Below the pieces are notes generated by a model that searched no databases, was not told the DNA's origin, and saw nothing but the letters and a program-made list of their open reading frames with translations. This document shows positions 1 to 8,040 of a DNA stretch of 40,355 bases, piece by piece (within the stretch, counting starts at the first letter, position 1; each line of letters starts with the position of its first letter). Where the stretch lies: positions 1-40,355 of the forward strand of contig CALINC010000096.1 of NCBI GenBank assembly GCA_938045195.1. The letters are read 5' to 3'. The position numbers and the translations under genes are program-made. Source of the DNA: an uncultured Treponema sp. (GTDB taxonomy: Bacteria; Spirochaetota; Spirochaetia; Treponematales; Treponemataceae).

Positions 1-54
1 TAGAGCGCCACCTTGCCAAGGTGGATGTCGCGAGTTCAATCCTCGTTTCCCGCT
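1..54 (+). tRNA. tRNA-Gly (GCC), 3' part
   Basis: The window opens inside a tRNA gene. The anticodon loop TTGCCAA (anticodon GCC, glycine) sits in a 5-bp stem CCACC/GGTGG. The T arm GCGAG-TTCAATC-CTCGT follows, then the 3' acceptor strand TTCCCGC ending at 53 and discriminator T at 54. CCA is not encoded. The 5' acceptor strand and part of the D arm lie outside the window. Confidence 0.93.
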
Positions 55-59
55 TTTTT

Positions 60-92
60 AAAGCGATTCGGTGAACGGATCGCTTTTTTTTT
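60..92 (+). terminator. Rho-independent terminator of tRNA-Gly
   Basis: An 8-bp stem AAAGCGAT/ATCGCTTT (60-67 with 79-86) is followed by an unbroken T run to 92. It lies directly after the tRNA and separates it from tig. Confidence 0.9.
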
Positions 93-178
93 GCCTGCAA
101 TTTTTGCAAGGTTCTTTTGCAGTATACAAAAGAATTTGACTGCTGCATACTTGATACCAATTATTTAAGGATGGAAAT

Positions 179-1543
179 ATGGAATACGAAAAAAAATTCA
201 ATCTCAAAGAAAAATCGCATGGGGAGCTTTCTGTTACAATCAAACAAGCCGACGTTGAACAAGGTTATAAAGACTTGTTAAATAAATATTCTAAAGAACT
301 GCAAATTCCCGGCTTTAGAAAGGGGCACGTACCTGTAAGCGTCCTAGAAACAAAATACGGCGATGCAATCAAAGGCGATTTAGCGGGCGACCTCGTAGAA
401 GATGCTTTAAAAGAAATTTTCGACACATTGGACGAATATGAAAGACCTCTCCCGTATTCTTATCCGATAATGGATGAAAAACCCATCCTCAAACCGGATG
501 CCGATTTTTCTTTTACCGTCCATTATGACGTATTCCCCAAAATAGATGTAAAAATGCCTGAGAAATTTAAGATTGACTTGCCGGAAGTATCCGTTACGGA
601 TGCCGATATTCAAAAAGAACTTGAAAAAATGCAGGAAAGAAATGCTTTAGTTACCGACTGCAAAGCCGATGAACCGGCTAAAAAAGAACATATAGCTACA
701 ATAGACTATTGCGAACTCGATGAAAGCGGGAACCTTGTCGAAAACAGCGAAAGAAAAGATTTTGTATTTACAATCGGCTCGGGTGAAAATTTTTACAAAA
801 TCGACGACGATATTCTCGGTATGAAAAAGGGAGAGTCAAAAGAAATTACAAAGACATATCCCGAAGATGAGGCAAATAAAGACTTGGCAGGCAAAACTAA
901 AAAAATTAAAGTAACTATTACTGCCTTAAAATACAAAGACTTGCCCAAAATCGACGACGATTTAGCTCAGGATGTCAACGAAAAATATAAAACGCTTGAA
1001 GACCTCAAAGCCGATATACGTAATAATTTGCAAAACGGCATAGACAATCAACTTAAAAAAATAAAAGAACGCAGAATAACAAAACTGCTTACAACAGAAA
1101 ACTCCGTTGAAGTACCCGAGTCTATGCTGCAAGCCGAGCTTGAATCCCGTTGGAGAATGATGGCGCATCAATTCCGTTCAACTCCGGAACAAATGGAAAA
1201 AGTAATTTCATCTATGGGGCAGTCAAAGTCTTCTTATTTTGAGAATTGGAAAGAGGACGCTGAAGGACTTTTAAAAGGCAGAATTTTAATCGAAACGCTT
1301 CTCAAACAGCATAATTTTGAAGTAAAAGACGAAGACATCGAAGCGGAATATACAAAACTTGCGAAAACGGCAGGAATGGGAATTGATGAAATTAAAAAAT
1401 ATTATGATGCGCCCAATCAAAAGGAATATCTGATTGATGAAATAAAAGAGGATAAACTTTTTAACGGTATTTACGAAAAATGCGATTTTACGAAGGGCAA
1501 AAAAATGAGCGTAGAAGAATTTTTTAACGCAAAAGAAGAATAA
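179..1543 (+). CDS. tig: Trigger factor, ribosome-associated chaperone/prolyl isomerase
   Basis: This is the chaperone that binds near the ribosomal exit tunnel and shields nascent chains. The 454-residue product has the usual family length. The ribosome-binding signature GFRKG is at residues 45-49, followed by H-V-P. Next comes an FKBP-like peptidyl-prolyl isomerase region (about 155-245, containing GSGENFY and GMKKGES), then a long helical C-terminal domain. The ATG follows an AAGGA Shine-Dalgarno. clpP starts 14 bp downstream, so tig-clpP-clpX read as one operon coupling folding to degradation, an arrangement common in bacteria. Confidence 0.97.
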   Translation: MEYEKKFNLKEKSHGELSVTIKQADVEQGYKDLLNKYSKELQIPGFRKGHVPVSVLETKYGDAIKGDLAGDLVEDALKEIFDTLDEYERPLPYSYPIMDEKPILKPDADFSFTVHYDVFPKIDVKMPEKFKIDLPEVSVTDADIQKELEKMQERNALVTDCKADEPAKKEHIATIDYCELDESGNLVENSERKDFVFTIGSGENFYKIDDDILGMKKGESKEITKTYPEDEANKDLAGKTKKIKVTITALKYKDLPKIDDDLAQDVNEKYKTLEDLKADIRNNLQNGIDNQLKKIKERRITKLLTTENSVEVPESMLQAELESRWRMMAHQFRSTPEQMEKVISSMGQSKSSYFENWKEDAEGLLKGRILIETLLKQHNFEVKDEDIEAEYTKLAKTAGMGIDEIKKYYDAPNQKEYLIDEIKEDKLFNGIYEKCDFTKGKKMSVEEFFNAKEE

Positions 1544-1557
1544 AGGAGTTATCCGAA

Positions 1558-2157
1558 ATGAGTACACTTGTTCCGTATGTAATAGAACAGACAGGAAACG
1601 GAGAGCGCAGTTACGATATTTTTTCCAGACTTTTAAAAGATAGGATAATTTTTGTCGACGGAGAAATTAACGATGTTTCTGCCGACCTTATCGTCGCTCA
1701 GCTTTTATTTTTGGAATCGCAAAATCCGGACAAGGATATCAGCCTTTATATTAACAGCCCGGGCGGTTCCGTAACTGCCGGACTTGCGGTTTACGACACA
1801 ATGCAGCATATCCGTCCCGATGTTCAAACTATTTGCTTAGGACAGTGTGCCAGTATGGGGGCTGTTCTTTTGGCGGGAGGGGCAAAAAACAAACGTTTTG
1901 CACTACCGTCTTCGCGCGTGATGATCCATCAGCCGTGGGGCGGCGTACAAGGACAAGCCAGCGATATAAGTATTCAAGCCCGTGAAATTATCCGCTTAAA
2001 AAAACTGACAATTAAATACTTTGCAGAACATACCGGCAAAACGGAAAAAGAAGTTGCAAACGATATGGAACGGGATTTTTTTATGTCGCCCGAAGAGGCT
2101 TTGGAATACGGAATTATTGACAGCGTTATGACAAGGAGAAGAGATGGCACGAAATAG
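1558..2157 (+). CDS. clpP: ATP-dependent Clp protease proteolytic subunit
   Basis: This is the serine peptidase that forms the tetradecameric Clp chamber. The catalytic triad can be read directly: Ser99 in QCASMGA, His124 in MIHQPWGG and Asp173 in MERDFFMS. The oxyanion glycine motif SPGGSV is at 67-72. At 199 residues it has full length. A strong AAGGAG precedes the ATG. Its last 14 bases overlap the start of clpX, so the peptidase and its unfoldase are translationally coupled. Confidence 0.98.
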   Translation: MSTLVPYVIEQTGNGERSYDIFSRLLKDRIIFVDGEINDVSADLIVAQLLFLESQNPDKDISLYINSPGGSVTAGLAVYDTMQHIRPDVQTICLGQCASMGAVLLAGGAKNKRFALPSSRVMIHQPWGGVQGQASDISIQAREIIRLKKLTIKYFAEHTGKTEKEVANDMERDFFMSPEEALEYGIIDSVMTRRRDGTK

Positions 2158-3394
2158 ACTGAACGGAGGTTTAACGTGTTCTTTTTGCAATAAACCGGAA
2201 GATTCGGGACGTTTTATAGTTCCCGGACCCGGCGGAATTGCTATATGCGAGCATTGTATAGCCTTATGCGAAAGTTACATTAAATCTTATAAAATATTAA
2301 AACCCGCAGTACGCAGCGAAAGCATACCAACGCCGCAAGAATTAAAGGCTTATCTTGATGAATATGTTATCGGACAGGATCAGGCAAAAAGAGTTTTATC
2401 GGTAGCGGTATATAATCATTATAAACGCATTATGAATCCGTCTGTAGGTGAAGATGACATTATTTTGGAAAAGTCGAATGTTCTTTTGCTGGGACCTACC
2501 GGTTCGGGAAAAACTCTCTTGGCACGCACGCTTGCACAAAAAATGCAGGTTCCGTTTGCGATTGCAGACGCTACTACCCTTACGGAAGCAGGTTATGTAG
2601 GCGAAGACGTTGAAAATATTCTTTTAAAACTTATTCAAAATGCAAACGGCGATATAAAAGAAGCCGAACGCGGAATCATTTTTATCGACGAAATTGATAA
2701 AATTTCGCGCAAAAGCGAAAATGTTTCGATAACCCGCGATGTTTCGGGTGAAGGCGTTCAGCAGGCTTTGTTAAAGCTGATTGAGGGGACTGTGGCATCG
2801 GTTCCGCCGCAGGGAGGGCGTAAACATCCCAATCAAGACACGCTTAAAATAGATACAACGAATATTCTGTTTATTTGCGGCGGTGCATTTATAGGGTTAG
2901 ACAAAATTGTAGAATCCCGTATCGCATCACAGCCCATCGGATTCGGCGCAGAAGTAAAAAAGACGAACGAAAAAGATTTAGCAGAATTATATGATAATCT
3001 TTCTCCTGACGACCTCGTGAAATTCGGGCTTATTCCCGAATTAATAGGAAGGCTCCCGATTAAAGTAGCCTTAAATGAACTTAAAAAAGAAGATTTAATG
3101 CGTATTCTTGTTGAACCAAAAAATGCCCTTATAAAACAATATCAGGCAGCTTTTAGACTTGACAATGTTGCCTTAACGTTTGAAGACGATGCTATTACGG
3201 CAATTGCCCAGCAGGCAATAGACCAAAATACCGGTGCAAGAGGTTTGCGTTCAATTGTAGAAAAATTAATGCTTGACTCTATGTTCGAAGCACCGTCACT
3301 GAAAGGAAAAAAAGAACTTATAATAAGCAAAAAGATGATAGGCTCGCAGCGCATTAAACCCAAAATAAGACTTTTGGACGAAAAATCTGCATAA
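2144..3394 (+). CDS. clpX: Clp protease ATP-binding subunit, AAA+ unfoldase
   Basis: ClpX recognises, unfolds and threads substrates into ClpP. The N-terminal zinc-binding domain has Cys12, Cys15, Cys35 and Cys38. The AAA+ module shows Walker A GPTGSGKT at 117-124, Walker B IFIDEIDK near 182, and the substrate pore loop motif GYVGEDVE. The ClpP-docking loop IGFGAE is present, and the arginine-bearing sensor region QNTGARGLR is near the C terminus. AAGGAGAAG precedes the ATG. Length (416 aa) is normal. No classical U-tract terminator follows; the stop codon runs straight into a copy of the dispersed repeat. Confidence 0.98.
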   Translation: MARNRLNGGLTCSFCNKPEDSGRFIVPGPGGIAICEHCIALCESYIKSYKILKPAVRSESIPTPQELKAYLDEYVIGQDQAKRVLSVAVYNHYKRIMNPSVGEDDIILEKSNVLLLGPTGSGKTLLARTLAQKMQVPFAIADATTLTEAGYVGEDVENILLKLIQNANGDIKEAERGIIFIDEIDKISRKSENVSITRDVSGEGVQQALLKLIEGTVASVPPQGGRKHPNQDTLKIDTTNILFICGGAFIGLDKIVESRIASQPIGFGAEVKKTNEKDLAELYDNLSPDDLVKFGLIPELIGRLPIKVALNELKKEDLMRILVEPKNALIKQYQAAFRLDNVALTFEDDAITAIAQQAIDQNTGARGLRSIVEKLMLDSMFEAPSLKGKKELIISKKMIGSQRIKPKIRLLDEKSA

Positions 3395-3457
3395 TCAACA
3401 ACCTCGACGCAAAGCGTACGTTGCGCAGCAACAGGGTATTAAACCCTCCGCACGAAT
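3393..3457 (+). repeat. Dispersed repeat, copy A (full length)
   Basis: This is one of five related copies in the window. It overlaps the last two bases of the clpX stop codon. It contains three small hairpins in a row: ACGC(AAA)GCGT, GTTGC(GCA)GCAAC and AGGGT(ATTAA)ACCCT. It ends in CTCCGCACGAAT. Confidence 0.85.
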
Positions 3458-3527
3458 CAAACATATCCCAACGCTATAAAAAGCAGCTGAAGATTACTGT
3501 AAAGAACCTATACACATTTCGATTTTT

Positions 3528-3569
3528 GCAGCGGTAGGCTATAATACATCGCTTATACGTAACCGCTGC
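3528..3569. other. Inverted repeat between clpX and the convergent glycosidase gene
   Basis: Perfect 8-bp arms GCAGCGGT (3528-3535) and ACCGCTGC (3562-3569) flank a 26-nt loop. The right arm reaches the last base of the glycosidase stop codon. There is no T tract after either arm, so a classical terminator is not supported; it may be a processed 3'-end hairpin. Confidence 0.4.
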
Positions 3570-5002
3570 TACAGTTTATCTATTAACATTGAACATTTTC
3601 CCGACGGAATAGGTAAAGTTTTCTTCTTTTCATTTAAAATATTAATGGTAAAATAATAAAGTTTTTCACTTTCCATGCGGATTTCCCAGCCGCGCTGACT
3701 GTTAGACGATAAAATGGTAATTAAATTCCGCTTTAAGCTCAAATTTTCAATACCCATAATTTCCAAATTAGGAACCGTCCAGTTTACCGTTTTTCGCGGT
3801 AAACTAATTGAAAGACCTATTACATTTTCTATCATTAAACTGATAGTAGAAAGCCCTACAGCCAAAAGATATTGCTTTCGCGGAAAAGCGGGTTTTCCTT
3901 TCCATTGGGCAGGACCTTCTTTGACGGGAGAGTATGCTTCCCACAAAAAGCCCTGTTTTTTAGAATTTGCAGCGGGCGAAAGGGTTTCTAAAACATAGTA
4001 TAAATGCCTAATTGCACATTCCCGTGCAAGTTCCCAGCGGTTATATTTTTCAAGCCCTTTAATAACGACGAAATTTAAAATGGGAAAAACGCTGCCGCAT
4101 GCACCGCTTCCGTTTTCATCATATTCGGGTTCGTCGGCAGCAAGACTCGGAAACGGATGTTCCCCCCCGAACGTCTTGGCATTGGTTAAGTGTTCAATTA
4201 ACTTAGCTGCCTTGTCTTCATTAGGAATTTCTGCAATGAGAGACCAAAAACCTGCAAGCGTTTTTTTCTTAAGCTGTTTTCCCTCAGCGTTCAAATCATA
4301 ATAAAAACCGTCTTCATTATTCCACATCATAGAATTTATTCTGGTTTTTATTGTAAAATACATTCTTTTATATTGAAACTCTACATCTTTATCATTAAGA
4401 ATATCCCCCAATGCAGACATATAAAGGGCATTTACAGCCAAGGCTGCATTAAAATCAGCCAAAAACACTGACTCTTTTCGGGGGGTATTAGGCATATTTA
4501 CTGAATCGATAGGGCTTTTATAAAGCCCGTTTTCACATTTAAATGTATTTTCAATCCAATTCATATATTTAATTAAAACGGGCATTATATCTTTTACCCT
4601 CTTTTTATTTGCCGTTTTATGATAGATATTAAATTCCGCCCATGCAAAAAGAGGCATACCCAAACCTTCAGGATTATCCCGTTTAAAGATAGCTTCTTTC
4701 GTATCAAAATTATAGCGGTATCTTATAGCTCCGTTTTCTTCCTGCATGGAATAGAAAAAATCCAATGCGGAATTTGCGGTATAATTTTTATTTGAATAAA
4801 CAAAAAAGAATGATGAAAAAATAGTTTCATATTGGTTTATTATATTACCATCCGATTCGGGATACAAAAAGAAGCCTTCTGCCCCTTGTTTACCGTCTCC
4901 CGTAGGATGCCAAAATTCGTTTACCAAAGCCCACGTCTTGTCGTATATGTCTACAAAGTCCTGATCATAAAAATGGACTTTCGGAAAATCTCTCTTGTTC
5001 AC
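3569..5002 (-). CDS. Trehalase/GH63-like (alpha/alpha)6-barrel glycoside hydrolase
   Basis: A 477-residue protein without signal peptide, so probably cytoplasmic. Its arrangement resembles the trehalase, GH63 and mannosylglycerate hydrolase group: aromatic-rich helices, a central ADFNAALAVNAL helix, GFWSLIAEIPNED, the region GACGSVFPILNFV where relatives have a W-G-P-x-W motif, and WEAYSP near 385, which carries the likely general-base Glu. The usual Gly-Trp-Asp catalytic acid motif is not recognisable; the nearest equivalent is IDSVNMPNTPR. Substrate is unknown. Start is GTG at 5002 with AAGGAG 6 nt upstream. It is monocistronic, with its own predicted promoter and a palindrome at the predicted transcription start. 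Confidence 0.7.
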   Translation of the reverse strand: MNKRDFPKVHFYDQDFVDIYDKTWALVNEFWHPTGDGKQGAEGFFLYPESDGNIINQYETIFSSFFFVYSNKNYTANSALDFFYSMQEENGAIRYRYNFDTKEAIFKRDNPEGLGMPLFAWAEFNIYHKTANKKRVKDIMPVLIKYMNWIENTFKCENGLYKSPIDSVNMPNTPRKESVFLADFNAALAVNALYMSALGDILNDKDVEFQYKRMYFTIKTRINSMMWNNEDGFYYDLNAEGKQLKKKTLAGFWSLIAEIPNEDKAAKLIEHLTNAKTFGGEHPFPSLAADEPEYDENGSGACGSVFPILNFVVIKGLEKYNRWELARECAIRHLYYVLETLSPAANSKKQGFLWEAYSPVKEGPAQWKGKPAFPRKQYLLAVGLSTISLMIENVIGLSISLPRKTVNWTVPNLEIMGIENLSLKRNLITILSSNSQRGWEIRMESEKLYYFTINILNEKKKTLPIPSGKCSMLIDKL

Positions 5003-5018
5003 CGTAACTCCTTAAAAT

Positions 5019-5043
5019 TGTGTTTAACACACTCTATATTATA
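5019..5043 (-). promoter_or_regulatory. Promoter -10 and palindromic operator candidate of the glycosidase gene
   Basis: On the minus strand TATAAT (5038-5043) lies upstream of the GTG start; the -35 is weak. The perfect palindrome TGTGT-TTA-ACACA (5019-5031) covers the predicted start site (about 5031), where a repressor would block initiation. The regulator is not in the window. Confidence 0.5.
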
Positions 5044-5174
5044 TCACATTTTTTAAAAAAAGAGTAGATTTTTTTATAATTTTTACAAGAAATTTTTTAC
5101 AAAAAGCATTGACAGCCATCCAAGCAATAAAAATCCCATTACCCATTACCAATTAAAATTCCCCTCGTCTATCC

Positions 5175-5203
5175 TTGAAAAAAAACGCTAAAAATGTTAA
5201 TAT
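5175..5203 (+). promoter_or_regulatory. Promoter of efp
   Basis: TTGAAA (5175-5180), a 17-bp spacer and TAATAT (5198-5203) place the transcript start near 5210, about 25 nt before the efp ATG. Confidence 0.6.
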
Positions 5204-5234
5204 TCGGCTATATTTTTATTTTCTGAGGTGAAAA

Positions 5235-5798
5235 ATGATTAGAGGCGGAGATATAGCCAAGGGTTCCGTTTTGCTTAATAAGGGAACCCCATATTTGGTT
5301 GTTGAACGAGAATTTGTAAACCCGGGGAAAGGTGCTGCTTTTGCCCGCGTTAAAATGAAGAATTTGCGGGACGGCTCTGTGCTGATGCAGACGATAAAAA
5401 CAGCCGAAATGGTAGAGGACGCAACTGTCGATACGCATAAATCGCAGTATCAGTATAAAGACGGCGAAAACTTTATTTTTATGGATACGGAAACGTTTGA
5501 CACGATTTCGGTGCCTGCCGATACGATAGGCACTAAAGAACACTACCTGCGGGAAGGTGATGAGTACGATATTCTTATTTGGGAAAATGAAGCTATTGAC
5601 GTTAAAATTCCTGCAAAGATGGTTTTTATTGTAGAACAAAGCGAAAACTACATAAAAGGCGACACCGTATCAGGTGCAACAAAACCGATTGTTACAGAGA
5701 CCGGCTTGGTAGTACGCGTACCCCTATTTATAAAACAGGGTGAAAAAATTTTGGTAAATACCGAAACAAATGAATATCAAGAAAGGGTAAATACATAA
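5235..5798 (+). CDS. efp: Translation elongation factor P
   Basis: EF-P binds between the P and E sites and relieves stalling at polyproline. All 187 residues are present, in three beta-barrel domains: a KOW-like N domain with the conserved PGKG loop at 30-33, then two OB-type domains. The loop tip Lys32 corresponds to the lysine that is beta-lysylated in E. coli. No modification enzyme is encoded in the window. The GTETGLVVRVP-like C-terminal segment (here TETGLVVRVPLF) is intact. The ATG follows GAGGTG. It is monocistronic, ending in a strong hairpin shared with the convergent remnant. Confidence 0.97.
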   Translation: MIRGGDIAKGSVLLNKGTPYLVVEREFVNPGKGAAFARVKMKNLRDGSVLMQTIKTAEMVEDATVDTHKSQYQYKDGENFIFMDTETFDTISVPADTIGTKEHYLREGDEYDILIWENEAIDVKIPAKMVFIVEQSENYIKGDTVSGATKPIVTETGLVVRVPLFIKQGEKILVNTETNEYQERVNT

Positions 5799-5870
5799 TA
5801 TCGCTTACGCTAAGCAACATCCGGCTTAAGCTGAAGGCAGCCCTTGCAGCAAGCTGACGTGCGGGTAATA

Positions 5871-5912
5871 AAAAAGGGAAGAGCGGAACAAAGCCTGCCT
5901 CTTCCCTTTTTT
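5871..5912. terminator. Bidirectional Rho-independent terminator after efp
   Basis: A 13-bp stem AAAAAGGGAAGAG (5871-5883) pairs with CTCTTCCCTTTTT (5899-5911). A-rich and T-rich flanks mean it can stop transcription from both efp and the convergent remnant. Short upstream hairpins, such as GCTTA(CGC)TAAGC near 5805, lie in the same intergenic stretch. Confidence 0.85.
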
Positions 5913-5945
5913 ATCCCAATATTCCGGGACAGGAAAAATTAAACC

Positions 5946-6868
5946 TTACTCGATAAAGCGGACGTATTTGCTGACATCGCCGCCCAAAACCGTGTACTGA
6001 ACATTATCAAACAGGAGACCATTTCGACCTGATGTAAAGACAAAGCCTTTATAGCCGTTGTACTTTTCAGATAAGGCAGTTACAGGCACGCTAACCTCAG
6101 CAACACTACCCATCTTAGCCGAAATATTTTGGTACAACTTAATGGTTGCCGCATAGGGGTTAAGCCAGCTGGCACTAGCATCCAACTTTATCTTAACCTT
6201 ATTTAAAACCATGGCATAAGTAGCCGTTCCATCAGTTAAACTAACACCACCGGTTGAATCCAGTTTTGATGACAGGAACACATTTGACAGCTTTACGTTG
6301 TTGTCGGTATAGGGCGTTTCGCTAATATTACCGTATACAACAAGCTGTATTTGACCTGGTGTTAATGTCCACTTGCCCGCTGCAACATAGTTATTTTGAT
6401 CGCTTGTCAAATACGGATGAACATAGGTTAATACTACTTTCACATCACCGCTCTTAAACGTCCATATCGGTGTACTGGTAGCAGCACCAGTAGCATAAGC
6501 AACAGTACCGGGGTGTTTATTATCCTGTTTATCATAAAAAATGAGTAACAAAGCCACCAAATAAGCTGTCAATATTCAACGGGAATATCATATCAAACTT
6601 CAATTCGGCATTAGCATACGGTTTAACTGTGGCAGAAGTAATATGTTTAGTGTTACCAAGCTGCAGTGCATTCGAGGGGTTACCGCCCGATGATACCTTT
6701 GTGCCGTCCGTATACATGAATACGGGATAACTACCGGTGAGGGCATCCGGGAGTTTTCTTCCGGAATCAAATGTATAAAGCGGGCTCTTAAGACCGTTAA
6801 GGGTTTTAAATGTAACTACAGGCGATTTGTGAACTTCACGTACAAGGCTAGTATTTTGTAAAAAAAAA
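5946..6868 (-). pseudogene. Frameshifted, start-less remnant of a surface/secreted-type protein
   Basis: Two minus-strand frames join into one protein. The upstream part reads VREVHKSPVVTFKTLNG and on to IDSLFGGFVTHF. The downstream part continues YDKQDNKHPGTVAYATG to a C-terminal KYVRFIE. The break is at a six-base run (A6 on the plus strand, 6535-6541). Removing one base gives uninterrupted reading through VTHFYDKQDN. No ATG, GTG or TTG opens the upstream frame; an ATG at 6898 would reach it only if the eight-base run at 6873-6880 lost one base. The sequence is rich in Ser, Thr, Gly and Asn with alternating hydrophobics, typical of beta-sandwich extracellular proteins. I do not recognise the family. 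No signal peptide is seen, so a 5' deletion is likely. Confidence 0.65.
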
Positions 6869-7043
6869 TCACTTTTTTTTACTAAAATATTCAGGCATCA
6901 GCAGGTTTTAAAAGAGCTGCTTTTTAATCGGTAATTTGTAATTATCAATTATCCATTACACATTACCAATTAGTCCGGCACTTCCACTTCTTTTTTGCCT
7001 AACTCCTTGCATCTGCTCCGCCTATTTGCAAAATAGCTAACTC

Positions 7044-7970
7044 TTATAAAGCCTCTATTTCCTCAACGGAAAGTCCCGTTCCTTCGGCTATCTTAGCAAT
7101 ATCAAAGCCAAGCTGCTTAAAAGCCTTTGCCGTTTCGAGCTTTGTTTGGTATGAGCCTTCGGAAATGCCTTGCTTAATGCCTCTTTCAATGCCTCTTTCA
7201 ATGCCTTGTTCAATTCCCTGTTCAATCCCTTCGGCAAAAGCTATTTCCCGCTCTTCAGCTCGCTGTACGGCTATATCGGTTGCATAATCATATTCCGTTA
7301 GTAACATATTCAATACCTCCTTCGTCTTGCGTTTTAAATATTCACGTAAAATATTGTTCTCTATACATTCTTCAACGGCTTTTTCAAAACCGTTTTGAGC
7401 ATCTATTTCTTTCCACTTGCGCACCGTTTCCACAAATATACTGTATTCTTGCATTGTCCGGCAATTTTCCAATACCGGATGACGGTTTTGCCGGTTTATG
7501 TTTATTACTTTAACGGTCAATTCAAGATTAGTTTCCGTTGTCTTTTCTGTAAAAGCATCCGAGAGTTTTAATGTTTTATCACAGGGAAATGTTTCTTCTC
7601 CATTATAAAAAACATAAAACTCAGGTGTAGGAATACTTAAGAGTTTACGGCTGTATTTTTCTTTTGATTCAAAAAGGGTTTCATAAATGCGGCTTACGTA
7701 TTCAAGACACCGAAGAGGCATATTGGGATTTATCGTAGATTGGTGTTCTGCAAGGACTATTATTTTGTTATCTACAAGATAAGATACATCGTTATAGAAT
7801 GCCATATAGAGGACTTGATCGAGGCGGATATTTTTCAATGTTTCTACATCTTTAAGTTTTGTTCCGTGCAAAGCATTATACAGCGATAAAAAATTCTCCT
7901 TAGCCCTTTCGTCTTCACTGAACAAATCAACAAATACTGAATCCTTATATTTTCTGTTTGAAGTAGTCAT
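7044..7970 (-). CDS. Rpn-family PD-(D/E)XK nuclease / putative transposase
   Basis: A 308-residue member of the Rpn (recombination-promoting nuclease, transposase_31-like) group. The N-terminal nuclease core runs over about 1-150: KYKDSVFVDLF, a repeated-Asp stretch DVSYLVDNK, and IIVLAEHQS with the E-x-Q catalytic pair. This is followed by SRIYETLF and FYVFYNG, typical of the family. The C terminus has tandem GIEQ/GIER units and a last helical segment KLETAKAFKQLGFD. I chose ATG at 7970 (MTTSN) because GAGAGGGG lies just upstream and a TATAAT box at 7989-7994 sits before it; longer starts would precede the promoter. It lies among decayed genes. Confidence 0.82.
   Translation of the reverse strand: MTTSNRKYKDSVFVDLFSEDERAKENFLSLYNALHGTKLKDVETLKNIRLDQVLYMAFYNDVSYLVDNKIIVLAEHQSTINPNMPLRCLEYVSRIYETLFESKEKYSRKLLSIPTPEFYVFYNGEETFPCDKTLKLSDAFTEKTTETNLELTVKVININRQNRHPVLENCRTMQEYSIFVETVRKWKEIDAQNGFEKAVEECIENNILREYLKRKTKEVLNMLLTEYDYATDIAVQRAEEREIAFAEGIEQGIEQGIERGIERGIKQGISEGSYQTKLETAKAFKQLGFDIAKIAEGTGLSVEEIEAL
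7165..7236 (-). repeat. Six 12-bp tandem units inside the Rpn-family gene
   Basis: Consecutive 12-nt units (plus strand ATGCCTCTTTCA and variants) start at 7165, 7177, 7189, 7201, 7213 and 7225. They encode a four-residue G-I-E-Q/R repeat. The two central units are identical. Slippage would add or remove four residues without a frameshift. Confidence 0.85.
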
Positions 7971-7988
7971 AACTATCCCCTCTCTTGT

Positions 7989-7994
7989 ATTATA
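7989..7994 (-). promoter_or_regulatory. Extended -10 promoter of the Rpn-family gene
   Basis: The minus strand reads TGC-TATAAT, an extended -10 element, about 12 nt upstream of the Shine-Dalgarno of the gene starting at 7970. The -35 region is weak. Confidence 0.5.
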
Positions 7995-8040
7995 GCATAA
8001 ATTAGCGGATTTTAAAAGACGTGCAAGCATTATGTAAGCT

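Noticed and set aside
5137..5160. CCCATTACCCATTACCAATT and a similar stretch at 6933-6971 as a CRISPR or tandem array
   Set aside because: Only two short AT-rich stretches with heptamer-like similarity (CATTACCAATTA); no regular repeat-spacer structure.
5208..5639. 143-codon minus-strand frame opposite efp
   Set aside because: Antisense of EF-P coding, no plausible start context, and a basic and aromatic composition typical of shadow frames.
5802..5870. Short hairpins after efp (GCTTACGCTAAGC, CTTGCAGCAAG) as a sixth copy of the dispersed repeat
   Set aside because: They share neither the AATCAACAA nor the CCTCCGCACGAAT ends of the repeat family.
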